From assembly GCA_050331475.1 (NCBI GenBank), contig JBHJGU010000120.1, positions 1 through 41,622 on the forward strand: 41,622 bases of DNA, read 5' to 3'. Shown piece after piece: positions 7,725-15,251 of the stretch. The first letter of the stretch is position 1, and each line of letters starts with the position of its first letter. A program made the translations under genes and the position numbers. The DNA is from JBHJGU01 sp050331475. Its GTDB lineage: Bacteria > Pseudomonadota > Alphaproteobacteria > Caulobacterales > Maricaulaceae. The notes under the pieces are model-generated. The model was not told where the DNA came from, searched no databases, and saw only the letters and a program-made list of their open reading frames with translations.

Positions 7725-9278
7725 CGCGCTGGGCCGGCGCCGCCAGCGCACCTGATAAAGGTCGAACCGGCGGTCTTTGAGGTTCTGCACCGAGCCGTGT
7801 TGGCGGCTCACCAACAGGTCCGACAGCGACAAGTCCGCAATGGCGATGGTTTCGGTGTTCGGCGCAGTGTCCGCGGCCACCCCGTCTCGGCTAAACGGGA
7901 AGTCCGACGGCGTTAGGATACAACTTTCCGCGTAGTGTATGTCCATGGCCTCCACATTTGGCAAATTGCCGACCACGCCGGACATCACCACATAACACTG
8001 ATTTTCCACCGCCCGGGCATGGCAGCAATATCGCACCCGCAAATAGGCCCGCCGTTCGTCGGTGCAGAAGGGGACGAACAGGATCGCCGCCCCTTGATCC
8101 ACCAAATGGCGCGCCAGTTCCGGGAACTCACTGTCATAGCAGACCATGACGCCGACAGGGCCGCAATCGGTGGGGATCACCAGCGACCGGTCCCCGCCTT
8201 TGATGTTCCACCACCGGGCTTCGGACGGGGTCGGATGCAGCTTGTCTTGGGTGTAAACCGCGCCGTCGCGCAAGAAAACGTAGCAGACATTGCGAATTTC
8301 GCCATTCTCCACCCGAGTGGGGTGAGTGCCGCCGATAATATTGATGTTATAAGAGACGGCGAGCTTCTCCATAAACCGCACATAACGATCGGCGTATTCG
8401 GAGATATGTTCGATTGCGGGCAGGGGATCGAGCTTATTTTCTTCCAGAGATAAGAGTTGCAGCGTATATAATTCCGGAAAAACCACAAAGTCGCAGCGAT
8501 AATCCGACGCGACGTCGACGAAATACTCGATCTGCTCTTCAAACTCTTCTACCCGCGTGATCCGGCGCATTTGGAACTGCACGGTCGCCATGCGTACGGT
8601 CTGGGGTAAGCGTTTATCCGGCCGGGTGGTCTTCGCGCTCTTGCCCTGGGGCGCGAGGGGATTGCGCCAGAGCATATGGGTCGCAAAGCCTTTAGAGGCT
8701 TTGTCGTCGGGCAAGTACTTCGCCAGAACGCCCAACGGTTCGAAGCCTTGAGCGATTTGAAAGGCGATGACTTGGTCTTGGATCTGCTTCTCCATGACCG
8801 CGTCGAGATAGTCCTTGGGGTCTGGAAATTGCTTGGCGCGTCGGGCGTAGCCGGGCATGCGCCCCCCAAACACGATGCCTTTTAGATCGTAATACTCGCA
8901 CAATTCTCGACGCAGCTTGTAAAACCGCTGCCCGATCCTGAGCCGCCGATAATCCGGATGCACCGCCACTTCCATACCATAGAGCACATCGCCATCGGGG
9001 TCGTGACGGGACGCGAAGCCGCCGCCGGAAATCTCTGACCAGGTGTGCGGTCCCAGCGCGATCTTTTCGTCGATAATGAAGGTGGCGCAATAGCCGACAA
9101 TCGCGCCTTCGTATTCGGCGACGAATTGGCCGTCGGAGAAATTATTGATCTGCCCACGAATGGCGTGGTCTGGGTAACCCTCCCCCTCGCCATAAACCGT
9201 CCGGGTCAAATGGGTGATGGCTTCCGCATCCCTCAGGACCGCATTTCGGATGACGAGTTTGGCTTTGCTGGCGCTCAT
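7704..9278 (-). CDS. GNAT acetyltransferase - carbon-nitrogen hydrolase fusion protein
   Basis: A 524-residue two-domain protein. Residues ~8-205 form a GNAT domain; the acetyl-CoA loop is in VHPDYRRLRIGQRFY (106-120). Residues ~228-510 form a nitrilase-superfamily domain with the Glu-Lys-Cys triad: Glu269 in FPEL, Lys346 in DKLHPT and Cys380 in VMVCYDSEFPE. Fusions of this type are known in bacteria, annotated as bifunctional GNAT/carbon-nitrogen hydrolases; I do not know a proven substrate. The last six residues (SRAGSI) and the stop are encoded inside the palindromic repeat, so the native C-terminus may have been altered by it. No clear ribosome site precedes the ATG. The gene is transcribed in the same direction as, and downstream of, the metallophosphoesterase gene. 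Confidence 0.9.
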   Translation of the reverse strand: MSASKAKLVIRNAVLRDAEAITHLTRTVYGEGEGYPDHAIRGQINNFSDGQFVAEYEGAIVGYCATFIIDEKIALGPHTWSEISGGGFASRHDPDGDVLYGMEVAVHPDYRRLRIGQRFYKLRRELCEYYDLKGIVFGGRMPGYARRAKQFPDPKDYLDAVMEKQIQDQVIAFQIAQGFEPLGVLAKYLPDDKASKGFATHMLWRNPLAPQGKSAKTTRPDKRLPQTVRMATVQFQMRRITRVEEFEEQIEYFVDVASDYRCDFVVFPELYTLQLLSLEENKLDPLPAIEHISEYADRYVRFMEKLAVSYNINIIGGTHPTRVENGEIRNVCYVFLRDGAVYTQDKLHPTPSEARWWNIKGGDRSLVIPTDCGPVGVMVCYDSEFPELARHLVDQGAAILFVPFCTDERRAYLRVRYCCHARAVENQCYVVMSGVVGNLPNVEAMDIHYAESCILTPSDFPFSRDGVAADTAPNTETIAIADLSLSDLLVSRQHGSVQNLKDRRFDLYQVRWRRRPSASRAGSI

Positions 9279-9399
9279 TCAACAACCGGTTCGCACGCGT
9301 GACGGGGGTGATCGCCAACAGCGCTTAACAGCCATAGACCCGGCCTTCAAACGTCTAGCCAACATGACAGATCGCGCGTCAGAGAAATATGACACATGG

Positions 9400-9434
9400 G
9401 AGCCGAGCATCTTTCCGGTGAAAGCGCCCGGCTC
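9400..9434 (-). terminator. Hairpin after the metallophosphoesterase gene (weak terminator candidate)
   Basis: GAGCCGAGC pairs with GCCCGGCTC (one mismatch) and an inner CTTT/AAAG pair extends the stem. It begins 12 bp past the stop codon of the minus-strand metallophosphoesterase gene. No T-run follows on either strand, so termination is only plausible; it could be a 3'-stabilising structure. Confidence 0.4.
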
Positions 9435-9446
9435 GCGGGTAAGATA

Positions 9447-11411
9447 TTACTCACCCTCCGTCCAGAACTCCGCTCGCCAGTGGGGGTCCGGCTTCTCGGC
9501 GCGCACCTCGAAGACGATGTTTTCGGTGGAGGTGCGGCCATGGCGATCGGTGGAGGTGATGGCGACCACGTGGACGCCTTCGCTGAGGTCGGTGGGCAGG
9601 GGCGCGCGCCACAAATGCATGGACCGGTCGGCGACCGCCGCCATGGGCTGGGGTGCGCCGGGGCCGAATTGTCGGCCGCGGAAGGCCTCATAGCCTTGCG
9701 CCCGCGGATTGCCGGAGCGCGATTGGAACGCGAAGCGCGCGGTTTGCAATTGGCGCACCGCGGCGAAGGGATCCGCGTACTCCGCCCCGACGCGGGGGGC
9801 TTCGCCTGCGCCCTCTTGGGTGCGGGTCAGGGTGAAGGGGGCGCCGCCATCAATGCGCGCTTCCACCACAGAGTCGCGCGACCCGTTCCAAACATTGGCC
9901 ATCACGAACACGCCTTGGCGCAACTCCTCGGGACTTAACATGTGCTGATCGGGGAGATCATTGACATTGACCGGCGGGATGGGATCGCGGGTCTCGGCGT
10001 CTTCCGCGCGCCAGGCCATCAGCGTGTCAAACCAGCCTCGGAAAGCGGGGGTGGAGAAGGACACCCACATGGTGCGGTCCCGGCCCAGCCCCGCGCCGTA
10101 ATAGGTGTCGGTGTAGTCGACGCCGTCGAACACCAACTCCACATAGCCGCGCGGCGCGCCCTGGCGGGTCAGCGCATGGGGCACACCGTTGAGCGTCAGA
10201 TCGCCCTGCCACCACGCGCCCGAAGCCGCGCCCGCGACGATATGGTGAAACGGCAGGGCGGCGACGCCGACCGCCTCCTCCCAACCATTATAAACCTCGC
10301 CTTGCAGGTGCTGCTCGATGGTGTGGGTGTGGCCTGAGAGCGACAGAGCGGGGCGACCCTCCAAGAGCGCATAGATTTCGGTGACGTTGTCGGTCTGGTG
10401 CTTGGTGGAGGTCGCGTCCACGAAGCTTACGAAGGGCACATGGTGGAACACCACAATGCGCTTATCCTCGGGCACGAGCGCTAAGCTCTCGCGCAGCCAT
10501 TGCATCTGAACCGCGTCGACCCGGCCGTTATAGGTTTTCTGCTCAGTGCAGAAATCCCGACCATTGGCGGCGTCGATCTCCCCGCACGGATAAACGATAT
10601 TGTCGAGCGCGAAATAGGCGACATCGCCAATGATGAAGGAATAATAATTCGGGCCGAAATAATTCCGCCACGTGTCCGCCGAATCCGCATCGGTTTCGGC
10701 GTCATAATCAATGTCGTGATTGCCATAGCCCAAATATTGCGGCGCTTGCACCGCGGAGGCGACATTGATCAAGCGCGGCAACAAGCCCAGATCGTCGCCC
10801 GCCACATCGCCCACATAGATCATGCACTTATAGGCGCCTACGCCCACATCAACGAGGTCTTTGACCAAGCCGTCGCGGAAATAGCTGACTTCCGTGTTCG
10901 AATAGGTCTGCACATCGCCGATGACCGCGCAGCGATAATCGGTTTCATCCCCGGATTTGACCAGCGGGAAGTTGATCGCCGCGGGCAGCGGGCCGGTGGG
11001 CGCCAATCCGCCGAACCGCAATTCGGGCGAGCCTGCGGGCTTATGTTCATAGGCGAATTGGGGGATCCAGTCCGCATTCACCGGCGTCTGATAGCCCGAC
11101 GGCTTGGTGACCATCACCGACATATCTGCGCGCGCGGGCAAGGCGTAGGCGCCCTGCGCGTCGGTCAGCGCCACGTCGCGGCCGTTCGACACGATGACGT
11201 TCGCCAGGCCCGGCTCGTCGGCTTGGCGGATGCTGTCGCGGTTGAGATCCTCGAACACCACGCCGGTAACTGTATCCCGAGGCGCGTCGTCTTCGGACGG
11301 GATGACTTCGATTTTGCCGAAATACGGCTCAGCGGGTTCGGCTTGCGCCCAAGCGGGGGCCCCCAGGGCAATCACGGCCGTGCTGGCGCAGGCGAAGAAA
11401 ACCAGCTTCAT
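9447..11411 (-). CDS. Secreted calcineurin-like metallophosphoesterase (N- and C-terminal accessory domains)
   Basis: A 654-residue exported protein. The signal peptide is MKLVFFACASTAVIALGAPAWAQA. Residues ~45-110 resemble the beta-sandwich N-terminal domain that precedes such phosphoesterases (VVFEDLNRDS... like bacterial SdrD-type folds). The catalytic core ~155-400 shows GDVQ (165-168), GDVAGDD (201-207), GNHD (230-233), HH at 323-324 and GHTH (360-363), the metal-binding blocks of calcineurin-like enzymes. A C-terminal domain of ~250 residues follows and ends by ~654. Substrate unknown; nucleotides, phospholipids or phosphate esters are all seen in the superfamily. The frame is open further upstream, but AAGAGGTG eight bases before the ATG at 11411 and the signal peptide fix the start. 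It is divergent from murI (114 bp). Confidence 0.88.
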   Translation of the reverse strand: MKLVFFACASTAVIALGAPAWAQAEPAEPYFGKIEVIPSEDDAPRDTVTGVVFEDLNRDSIRQADEPGLANVIVSNGRDVALTDAQGAYALPARADMSVMVTKPSGYQTPVNADWIPQFAYEHKPAGSPELRFGGLAPTGPLPAAINFPLVKSGDETDYRCAVIGDVQTYSNTEVSYFRDGLVKDLVDVGVGAYKCMIYVGDVAGDDLGLLPRLINVASAVQAPQYLGYGNHDIDYDAETDADSADTWRNYFGPNYYSFIIGDVAYFALDNIVYPCGEIDAANGRDFCTEQKTYNGRVDAVQMQWLRESLALVPEDKRIVVFHHVPFVSFVDATSTKHQTDNVTEIYALLEGRPALSLSGHTHTIEQHLQGEVYNGWEEAVGVAALPFHHIVAGAASGAWWQGDLTLNGVPHALTRQGAPRGYVELVFDGVDYTDTYYGAGLGRDRTMWVSFSTPAFRGWFDTLMAWRAEDAETRDPIPPVNVNDLPDQHMLSPEELRQGVFVMANVWNGSRDSVVEARIDGGAPFTLTRTQEGAGEAPRVGAEYADPFAAVRQLQTARFAFQSRSGNPRAQGYEAFRGRQFGPGAPQPMAAVADRSMHLWRAPLPTDLSEGVHVVAITSTDRHGRTSTENIVFEVRAEKPDPHWRAEFWTEGE

Positions 11412-11525
11412 CAAAACACCTCTTAAGTCTCGAACCGCCGCCGTTTTGGCGTAAAACCGTGACAGACGTGCGACGGCGGGCGCCAAGGGTTTGTGGCGAG
11501 CGCAGAAGCGAAGGTGTCGTAAACC

Positions 11526-12323
11526 ATGAAACAGGCGTTGGTTTTTGACTCCGGCGTGGGCGGGCTGTCGGTCTGTGACGCCATCGCTCAGGCCAAGCTC
11601 ACCGTGCGTCTGGATTACCTCGCTGACACCGCGTGGCTGCCCTATGGCGACAAACCCGACGCCGCCTTGCAAGCCCGCGTGCCGGCGTTGATCGCCCAAG
11701 CGGTGGGCCGGCTTGCCCCTGACGCGGTTGTCTTGGCGTGCAACACCGCCAGCACTCTGGCGCTGGACCGGGTGCGCGCGGCCGTGTCCGTTCCCGTGGT
11801 GGGCGTGGTGCCGCCGATTAAGCCCGCCGCGGCGGCTAGCCGATCCGGCGTGATCGCCGTTCTGGCCACGCCCGCCACGGTGCGCCGGGCTTATATCGAC
11901 GATCTGATTGACCGGTTCGCCGCGGGAACCCATGTGCGCCGGGTCGGATCGACCGCACTCGTCACCGCCGCCGAGGCGACGTTGGCGGGTCGTGCGCCGG
12001 AGGCCTCAGACATCGCGCCCGCTCTGGAGGCGGTGTTTTCAGGTGAGGCGGGCGCGCGCGTGGACGCGGTCGCGCTGGGCTGCACGCATTTTCCCTTGGT
12101 GTTGGAGGCGCTTCGCGCCCGCGCGCCCCGCCCCGTGGCCTGGTTCGATCCCGGCCCGGCCGTTGCGCGCCGGCTCAGCGACGTGCTCGCCCTCGACGCC
12201 CATGGGGCGCCGCAATTCGGGACCGCTTTTTTCACCGCCCCCGAGGCCGGCGAGCCCAGAACCGCCTTTACCCGCCGGGGATTCGCACTCCAGATTTGGA
12301 ACGCGCCCGCCGCATCGGCTTAA
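11526..12323 (+). CDS. murI: Glutamate racemase
   Basis: A 265-residue cofactor-free racemase converting L- to D-glutamate for peptidoglycan in the cytoplasm. The two catalytic cysteines are in place: Cys72 in LACNTAST and Cys186 in LGCTHFPLV (with His188). Asp8-Ser9 in FDSGVGG form part of the substrate site, and the PYGDK segment at 40-43 is also conserved. Length is normal for the family. The start has a modest ribosome site (GAAGG). The gene stands alone on the plus strand, divergent from the metallophosphoesterase gene and convergent with a small membrane-protein gene. Confidence 0.94.
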   Translation: MKQALVFDSGVGGLSVCDAIAQAKLTVRLDYLADTAWLPYGDKPDAALQARVPALIAQAVGRLAPDAVVLACNTASTLALDRVRAAVSVPVVGVVPPIKPAAAASRSGVIAVLATPATVRRAYIDDLIDRFAAGTHVRRVGSTALVTAAEATLAGRAPEASDIAPALEAVFSGEAGARVDAVALGCTHFPLVLEALRARAPRPVAWFDPGPAVARRLSDVLALDAHGAPQFGTAFFTAPEAGEPRTAFTRRGFALQIWNAPAASA

Positions 12324-12489
12324 GGCCCGAACCTATGGATGCAGTCTCGTTCAAATACGATGCAAACGATGCAAAACGGGAAAAATTCGTCGAAGGCTGT
12401 CATCGTTGGCGCTGCGGCGAACAACGGGTTTGAGTCCAAAGTGTCGACTGCCGCGAATGAGACCAACGGCTTCTTTTGTCGGTTGAAAC

Positions 12490-12849
12490 TCAGTTTGATG
12501 GTTTGATGAAGGCATAGGCTGTCAGGGCCACACCGAGCGCGAACAGCGATGCAATCACAAGGTACGTACCGACGTCGGCAGACAATTGCTGTGCGGTCGG
12601 AAAAAACATGCGGAAGGTTCCAGCCAATACGAGAAGCCAACCGGATAAGGTAACCAGCAAGCTGAAATCCGGACGCCAGACGTTGTGGGTCGTTACGATT
12701 ACTAGGCCACCTAATAGGAAAAGCAGCCCGTTCAGATAGACGACCGTGGGATGAACATCTTCCCAGATCTTCAAATTGAGAAATTCCGATGTCGTTACGA
12801 CCATTAACGCTGGGCCGAGCACAGCGGCTATCCGACCAGATGTGTCCAT
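12490..12849 (-). CDS. Small four-helix membrane protein of unknown function
   Basis: A 119-residue protein with four hydrophobic segments at about residues 5-22, 33-53, 62-84 and 95-116, so almost entirely membrane-embedded. Between helices 2 and 3 it has THNVW followed by LVTLSGW and a GTFRM end. I recall the pattern HN-x-W...LVTL-x-GW from a family of short uncharacterised bacterial membrane proteins. AAGGAA lies nine bases before the ATG at 12849; the frame is open further upstream, but that extension is unlike a membrane protein N-terminus. No function can be assigned. It is flanked by poorly coding DNA on both sides and stands alone. A perfect inverted repeat lies ~55 bp upstream of the start. 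Confidence 0.75.
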   Translation of the reverse strand: MDTSGRIAAVLGPALMVVTTSEFLNLKIWEDVHPTVVYLNGLLFLLGGLVIVTTHNVWRPDFSLLVTLSGWLLVLAGTFRMFFPTAQQLSADVGTYLVIASLFALGVALTAYAFIKPSN

Positions 12850-13265
12850 GGACTGGGGTTCCTTGAGTTCAGGAATACGACGTCGAAACGCAGAAGTATG
12901 CAGTGCATGTGTCGCATGCAACGGGCCTCAATGGTCGAGATCGTTGGCGCAACGTTAGCGGATTTTGGAGACCACAGTCCTAAGGTCGGCTTTGTCCGCA
13001 AAGCAGCCATAGGCTGTCGTTGACGCGAAGGGCTGCAATTGACCAATCTCAACCTTTGGGTCGCAGCCCAAACGGTGATTCCGGGCTCCGGAACAGGGCT
13101 TGGTCGCTCCGATCCCGTGGTCCGTTTTGCTGCGACGGTCCGTGATGGGTCATGGGGCCGGACGCCACAGCCGCTTCAATTAAATCCGAATCGAGAAGCG
13201 GCTCTAAATCTTAGCTTTTTCGCGTTTCCGAACGACCAACCGCACACACTTGGCCTGGAAACGCT
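12850..13265. other. 416-bp intergenic stretch: inverted repeat, decayed repeat-like DNA, palindromic element
   Basis: No convincing gene; open frames here lack ribosome sites. It contains the inverted repeat TGCATG-n5-CATGCA at 12904-12920, a GCTTTG-TCCG-CAAAGC hairpin at 12989-13004 within sequence resembling the decayed 'CGGCTTTG..GCAAAGCAG' spacers of proteobacterial genomes, and repeat copy 2 at 13164-13268. The 12904-12920 site may be an operator for the membrane-protein gene. The rest looks like non-coding or decayed DNA. Confidence 0.5.
12904..12920. promoter_or_regulatory. Perfect inverted repeat TGCATG-n5-CATGCA, candidate operator
   Basis: Two six-base arms match perfectly around TGTCG, 55 bp upstream of the small membrane-protein start. 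The size and spacing fit a homodimeric regulator site. No regulator gene is adjacent and no promoter boxes are clear, so the role is inferred. Confidence 0.3.
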
Positions 13266-13268
13266 TTA
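13164..13268 (-). repeat. Alphaproteobacterial-type palindromic intergenic repeat, copy 2
   Basis: The reverse complement of this stretch aligns with 7619-7724 along its whole length with one small gap. It begins exactly at the TAA stop of the 91-residue gene (TAAAGCGTTTCC), just as copy 1 begins at the tdh TAG. The best conserved block is TTAGAGCCGCTTCTCGA. The distal arm (AGCGGCTG) has lost perfect pairing, so this copy looks older or more decayed. Confidence 0.7.
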
Positions 13269-13541
13269 GTGGGTGTCGCCCTCGCGCATGGAGAACTCAC
13301 CGCGGCGGATGCGTTCGGGCAGGCTTTCCGCCATTTCCGCAACAGGCTCTTCGCCATAAGCGTCGATCATGTCGGTCAGCGCTGCGAAAATCGCCGACGT
13401 GGCGATCAGTTCCGGCTCACAACCCTGATTCAAGGCTTCGTCCCAAGCCTCAAGCAACAGATCGAGGGCCATCGATTTCTGTTCGCCTTCGCTCAACAAA
13501 GCGAGGCTGCGAGGGGCGGGGACGCTGGCGGCCATATTCAT
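13266..13541 (-). CDS. Conserved-looking 91-residue hypothetical protein
   Basis: An acidic 91-residue protein, mostly helical by composition (SEGEQKSMALDLLLEAWDEAL; ATSAIFAALTDMIDAYGEE; VAEMAESLPERIRRGEF). No signal peptide, membrane span or catalytic motif. It looks like a short cytosolic protein that could bind another protein. Two starts are possible: the ATG at 13541 has AGGAGA only three bases away, while the ATG two codons in (13535) is nine bases from it and better spaced. The stop codon coincides with the edge of a palindromic repeat. I do not recognise a named family. Confidence 0.6.
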   Translation of the reverse strand: MNMAASVPAPRSLALLSEGEQKSMALDLLLEAWDEALNQGCEPELIATSAIFAALTDMIDAYGEEPVAEMAESLPERIRRGEFSMREGDTH

Positions 13542-13579
13542 CGTCTCCTGCGCAGCCGGCCTTCGCCGTTGCGGTTGAT

Positions 13580-14029
13580 CTAGGGCTCCCCGGCGGACGC
13601 GGATGGAAGGGCGCGACCCGCCGGATCTTCAAACCGCGCCGCGAGCGCGCGCGCAAGCGCGGCCCCGCGTCGCGCGAGTTCAGCCTCATCTTGCCGCACT
13701 GCGTCTGAACAGGCTAGCCCGTCACGCTCCTGCGAGGCCCAACCGCTGTTAAACGCACGCGCCAATCGATTGCGCGCGTCGATGTCCGCCGCTTCTGTGT
13801 CCAATAAACCGAGGACTTGTTCGCGCCACGCCTGGTCCTCCCGGCCTTGGCAGAGCGTGCGCAAATAGTGCGCCGCGCCCATTAGAAAGGCGAGTTCGGT
13901 CAATTGCTCCGGTGGCGCCGATGTCGGCGGCGGGGATGGCGGCGCCGTCGGCTCGGGCTCGGCGGTTTGCGCGGCCGTCCACGGGGTCGCGAGCGCACAA
14001 ACCAGAATGACGACGCCGATCACGCGCAT
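13580..14029 (-). CDS. TIGR02301-like periplasmic protein
   Basis: A 149-residue exported protein with the signal peptide MRVIGVVILVCALATPWTAAQ, then a Pro/Ala/Glu-rich linker (~23-42) and a helical domain. The pattern LGAAHYLRTLC...W...LL..E.......L..AFN.GW.......C matches the TIGR02301 family of conserved alphaproteobacterial proteins of unknown function. Two cysteines (in LRTLC and LACSD) could form a disulphide. The ATG at 14029 overlaps the end of the Nudix gene (ATGCGCGTGA), so the two are translationally coupled. The frame is open upstream, but that extension would bury the signal peptide. Confidence 0.75.
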   Translation of the reverse strand: MRVIGVVILVCALATPWTAAQTAEPEPTAPPSPPPTSAPPEQLTELAFLMGAAHYLRTLCQGREDQAWREQVLGLLDTEAADIDARNRLARAFNSGWASQERDGLACSDAVRQDEAELARRGAALARALAARFEDPAGRALPSASAGEP

Positions 14030-14448
14030 TGCACCCGCGCCCATCCCGCTCTGAGCACCCGCGCCGTTTCGTCCCAAGCCACGCGAGCGCACGCCTCATC
14101 CAATGGCATGAACACCGCCTCCGCGGCGTCGTCCCCCGCGCGGGGTTCGGCCGCGATCCACCGCGCGGCGTAATCGATGAGCACATAATGATGGTGCGCG
14201 TCAGGGCCGGGCGCGGGGAACACCCCGTCCACCACATCGATGAGGCCCTTTACGTCCGCCTCAACGCCGGTTTCCTCGCGCAGCTCCCGCAACGCCGCCT
14301 CGGCTAGCCGTTCGCCCCACTCCACCTTACCCCCGGGAATGGACCATTCTTGATCTCGGGGCGGGCGGCCGCGCCGGACCAACAACACCTCAGGCCCGCG
14401 CACGCACACCACGCCCACAGCCGCGATCGGACGGCGCGTTTCGTCCAT
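14020..14448 (-). CDS. Nudix hydrolase (MutT-like)
   Basis: A 142-residue Nudix enzyme with a perfect Nudix box, G-x5-E-x7-REUxEExGU, at residues 40-62 (GKVEWGE ... RELREETGV). Such enzymes cleave nucleoside diphosphates linked to another group, often oxidised nucleotides, ADP-sugars or dinucleotides; the box does not give the substrate. The start at 14448 is chosen because the first Nudix strand (PIAAVGVVCVRG) begins eight residues in; the frame is open upstream to 14535, overlapping the SRAP gene. The ribosome site is weak. It is coupled to the downstream TIGR02301-like gene, an arrangement I recall in other Alphaproteobacteria. Confidence 0.88.
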   Translation of the reverse strand: MDETRRPIAAVGVVCVRGPEVLLVRRGRPPRDQEWSIPGGKVEWGERLAEAALRELREETGVEADVKGLIDVVDGVFPAPGPDAHHHYVLIDYAARWIAAEPRAGDDAAEAVFMPLDEACARVAWDETARVLRAGWARVQCA

Positions 14449-14534
14449 GGTTTGTTCGCCCGAATCCTTTAGAGTGCCTATGACGCTGCCGGCTGGGCGG
14501 GGCGAAAACAAGGCGCTGACGGACATTAAAGCCA

Positions 14535-15203
14535 ATGTGCGGACGTTACGCGGTCACCCTGCCGCCCGACGCCATGCGGGCGCTCTTTAAGGTTAAGGAC
14601 CGGCCCAATTATCCCCCGCGTTGGAACGCCGCGCCGACCCAAGACTTGCCGGTAATTTGGCGCGATCCGGAAACGGGCCTGCGCCGGCTCTCGCTGATGC
14701 GCTGGGGGTTGGTGCCGTTCTGGGCCAAAGCGATAGACACAAAGCCGGTCATTAACGCGCGCGCGGAGACGGCGGCGCAGAAGCCGATGTTTCGCCAAGC
14801 GTTAAAAAAGCGCCGCGCGCTTATTCCCGCTGACGGGTTCTATGAATGGGCCGGCGAGGGGCGGAGCAAACGGCCGCATTTCATCCACGCCGCCCAAGGT
14901 GGACCGGTGGCGTTTGCTGGCCTGTGGGAGGTGTGGTCGGACAAAACTCACGGGGATGTTCGCAGTTTCGCCATCCTGACCGTGAAGGCCAACGCCGACA
15001 TGGCGGACCTGCACGACCGCATGCCGGTAATCCTGGCGGCTGAGCAATGGGCGGCGTGGCTCGACCCCGAGGCGGCGCCCCTCGATCTGGCCCCGGCGCT
15101 CGATGGCGCGCTTCGCGCCTATGAAGTCAGCGCCGAAGTGGGCAGTGCGAAGAATGACGGGCCGCGCTTGATCGAGCCTGTGGAACGCACGCGATTGTTT
15201 TAG
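14535..15203 (+). CDS. SRAP domain protein (YedK/HMCES-like abasic-site protein)
   Basis: A 222-residue SOS-response-associated peptidase (SRAP). Family members bind abasic sites in single-stranded DNA and form a thiazolidine cross-link through the N-terminal cysteine once Met1 is removed. All key residues are present: Cys2 in MCGRY, Asn74 in NARAE, Glu104 in GFYEW and His160 in HDRMPV. Length agrees with E. coli YedK (222). Removal of Met1 exposes Cys2, so the start is essentially certain. It is divergent from the Nudix gene with 86 bp between them. I see no clear LexA box, though the spacer is short. Confidence 0.93.
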   Translation: MCGRYAVTLPPDAMRALFKVKDRPNYPPRWNAAPTQDLPVIWRDPETGLRRLSLMRWGLVPFWAKAIDTKPVINARAETAAQKPMFRQALKKRRALIPADGFYEWAGEGRSKRPHFIHAAQGGPVAFAGLWEVWSDKTHGDVRSFAILTVKANADMADLHDRMPVILAAEQWAAWLDPEAAPLDLAPALDGALRAYEVSAEVGSAKNDGPRLIEPVERTRLF

Positions 15204-15251
15204 TCGCGCCCGATCCGTCGCTTTAGCCCGAAGCCCCCTGAGGCGCGCCGC

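Noticed and set aside
11412..11933. Upstream extension of the metallophosphoesterase frame by 174 codons
   Set aside because: It is antisense to murI and would place the signal peptide inside the protein; the ATG at 11411 has a good ribosome site.
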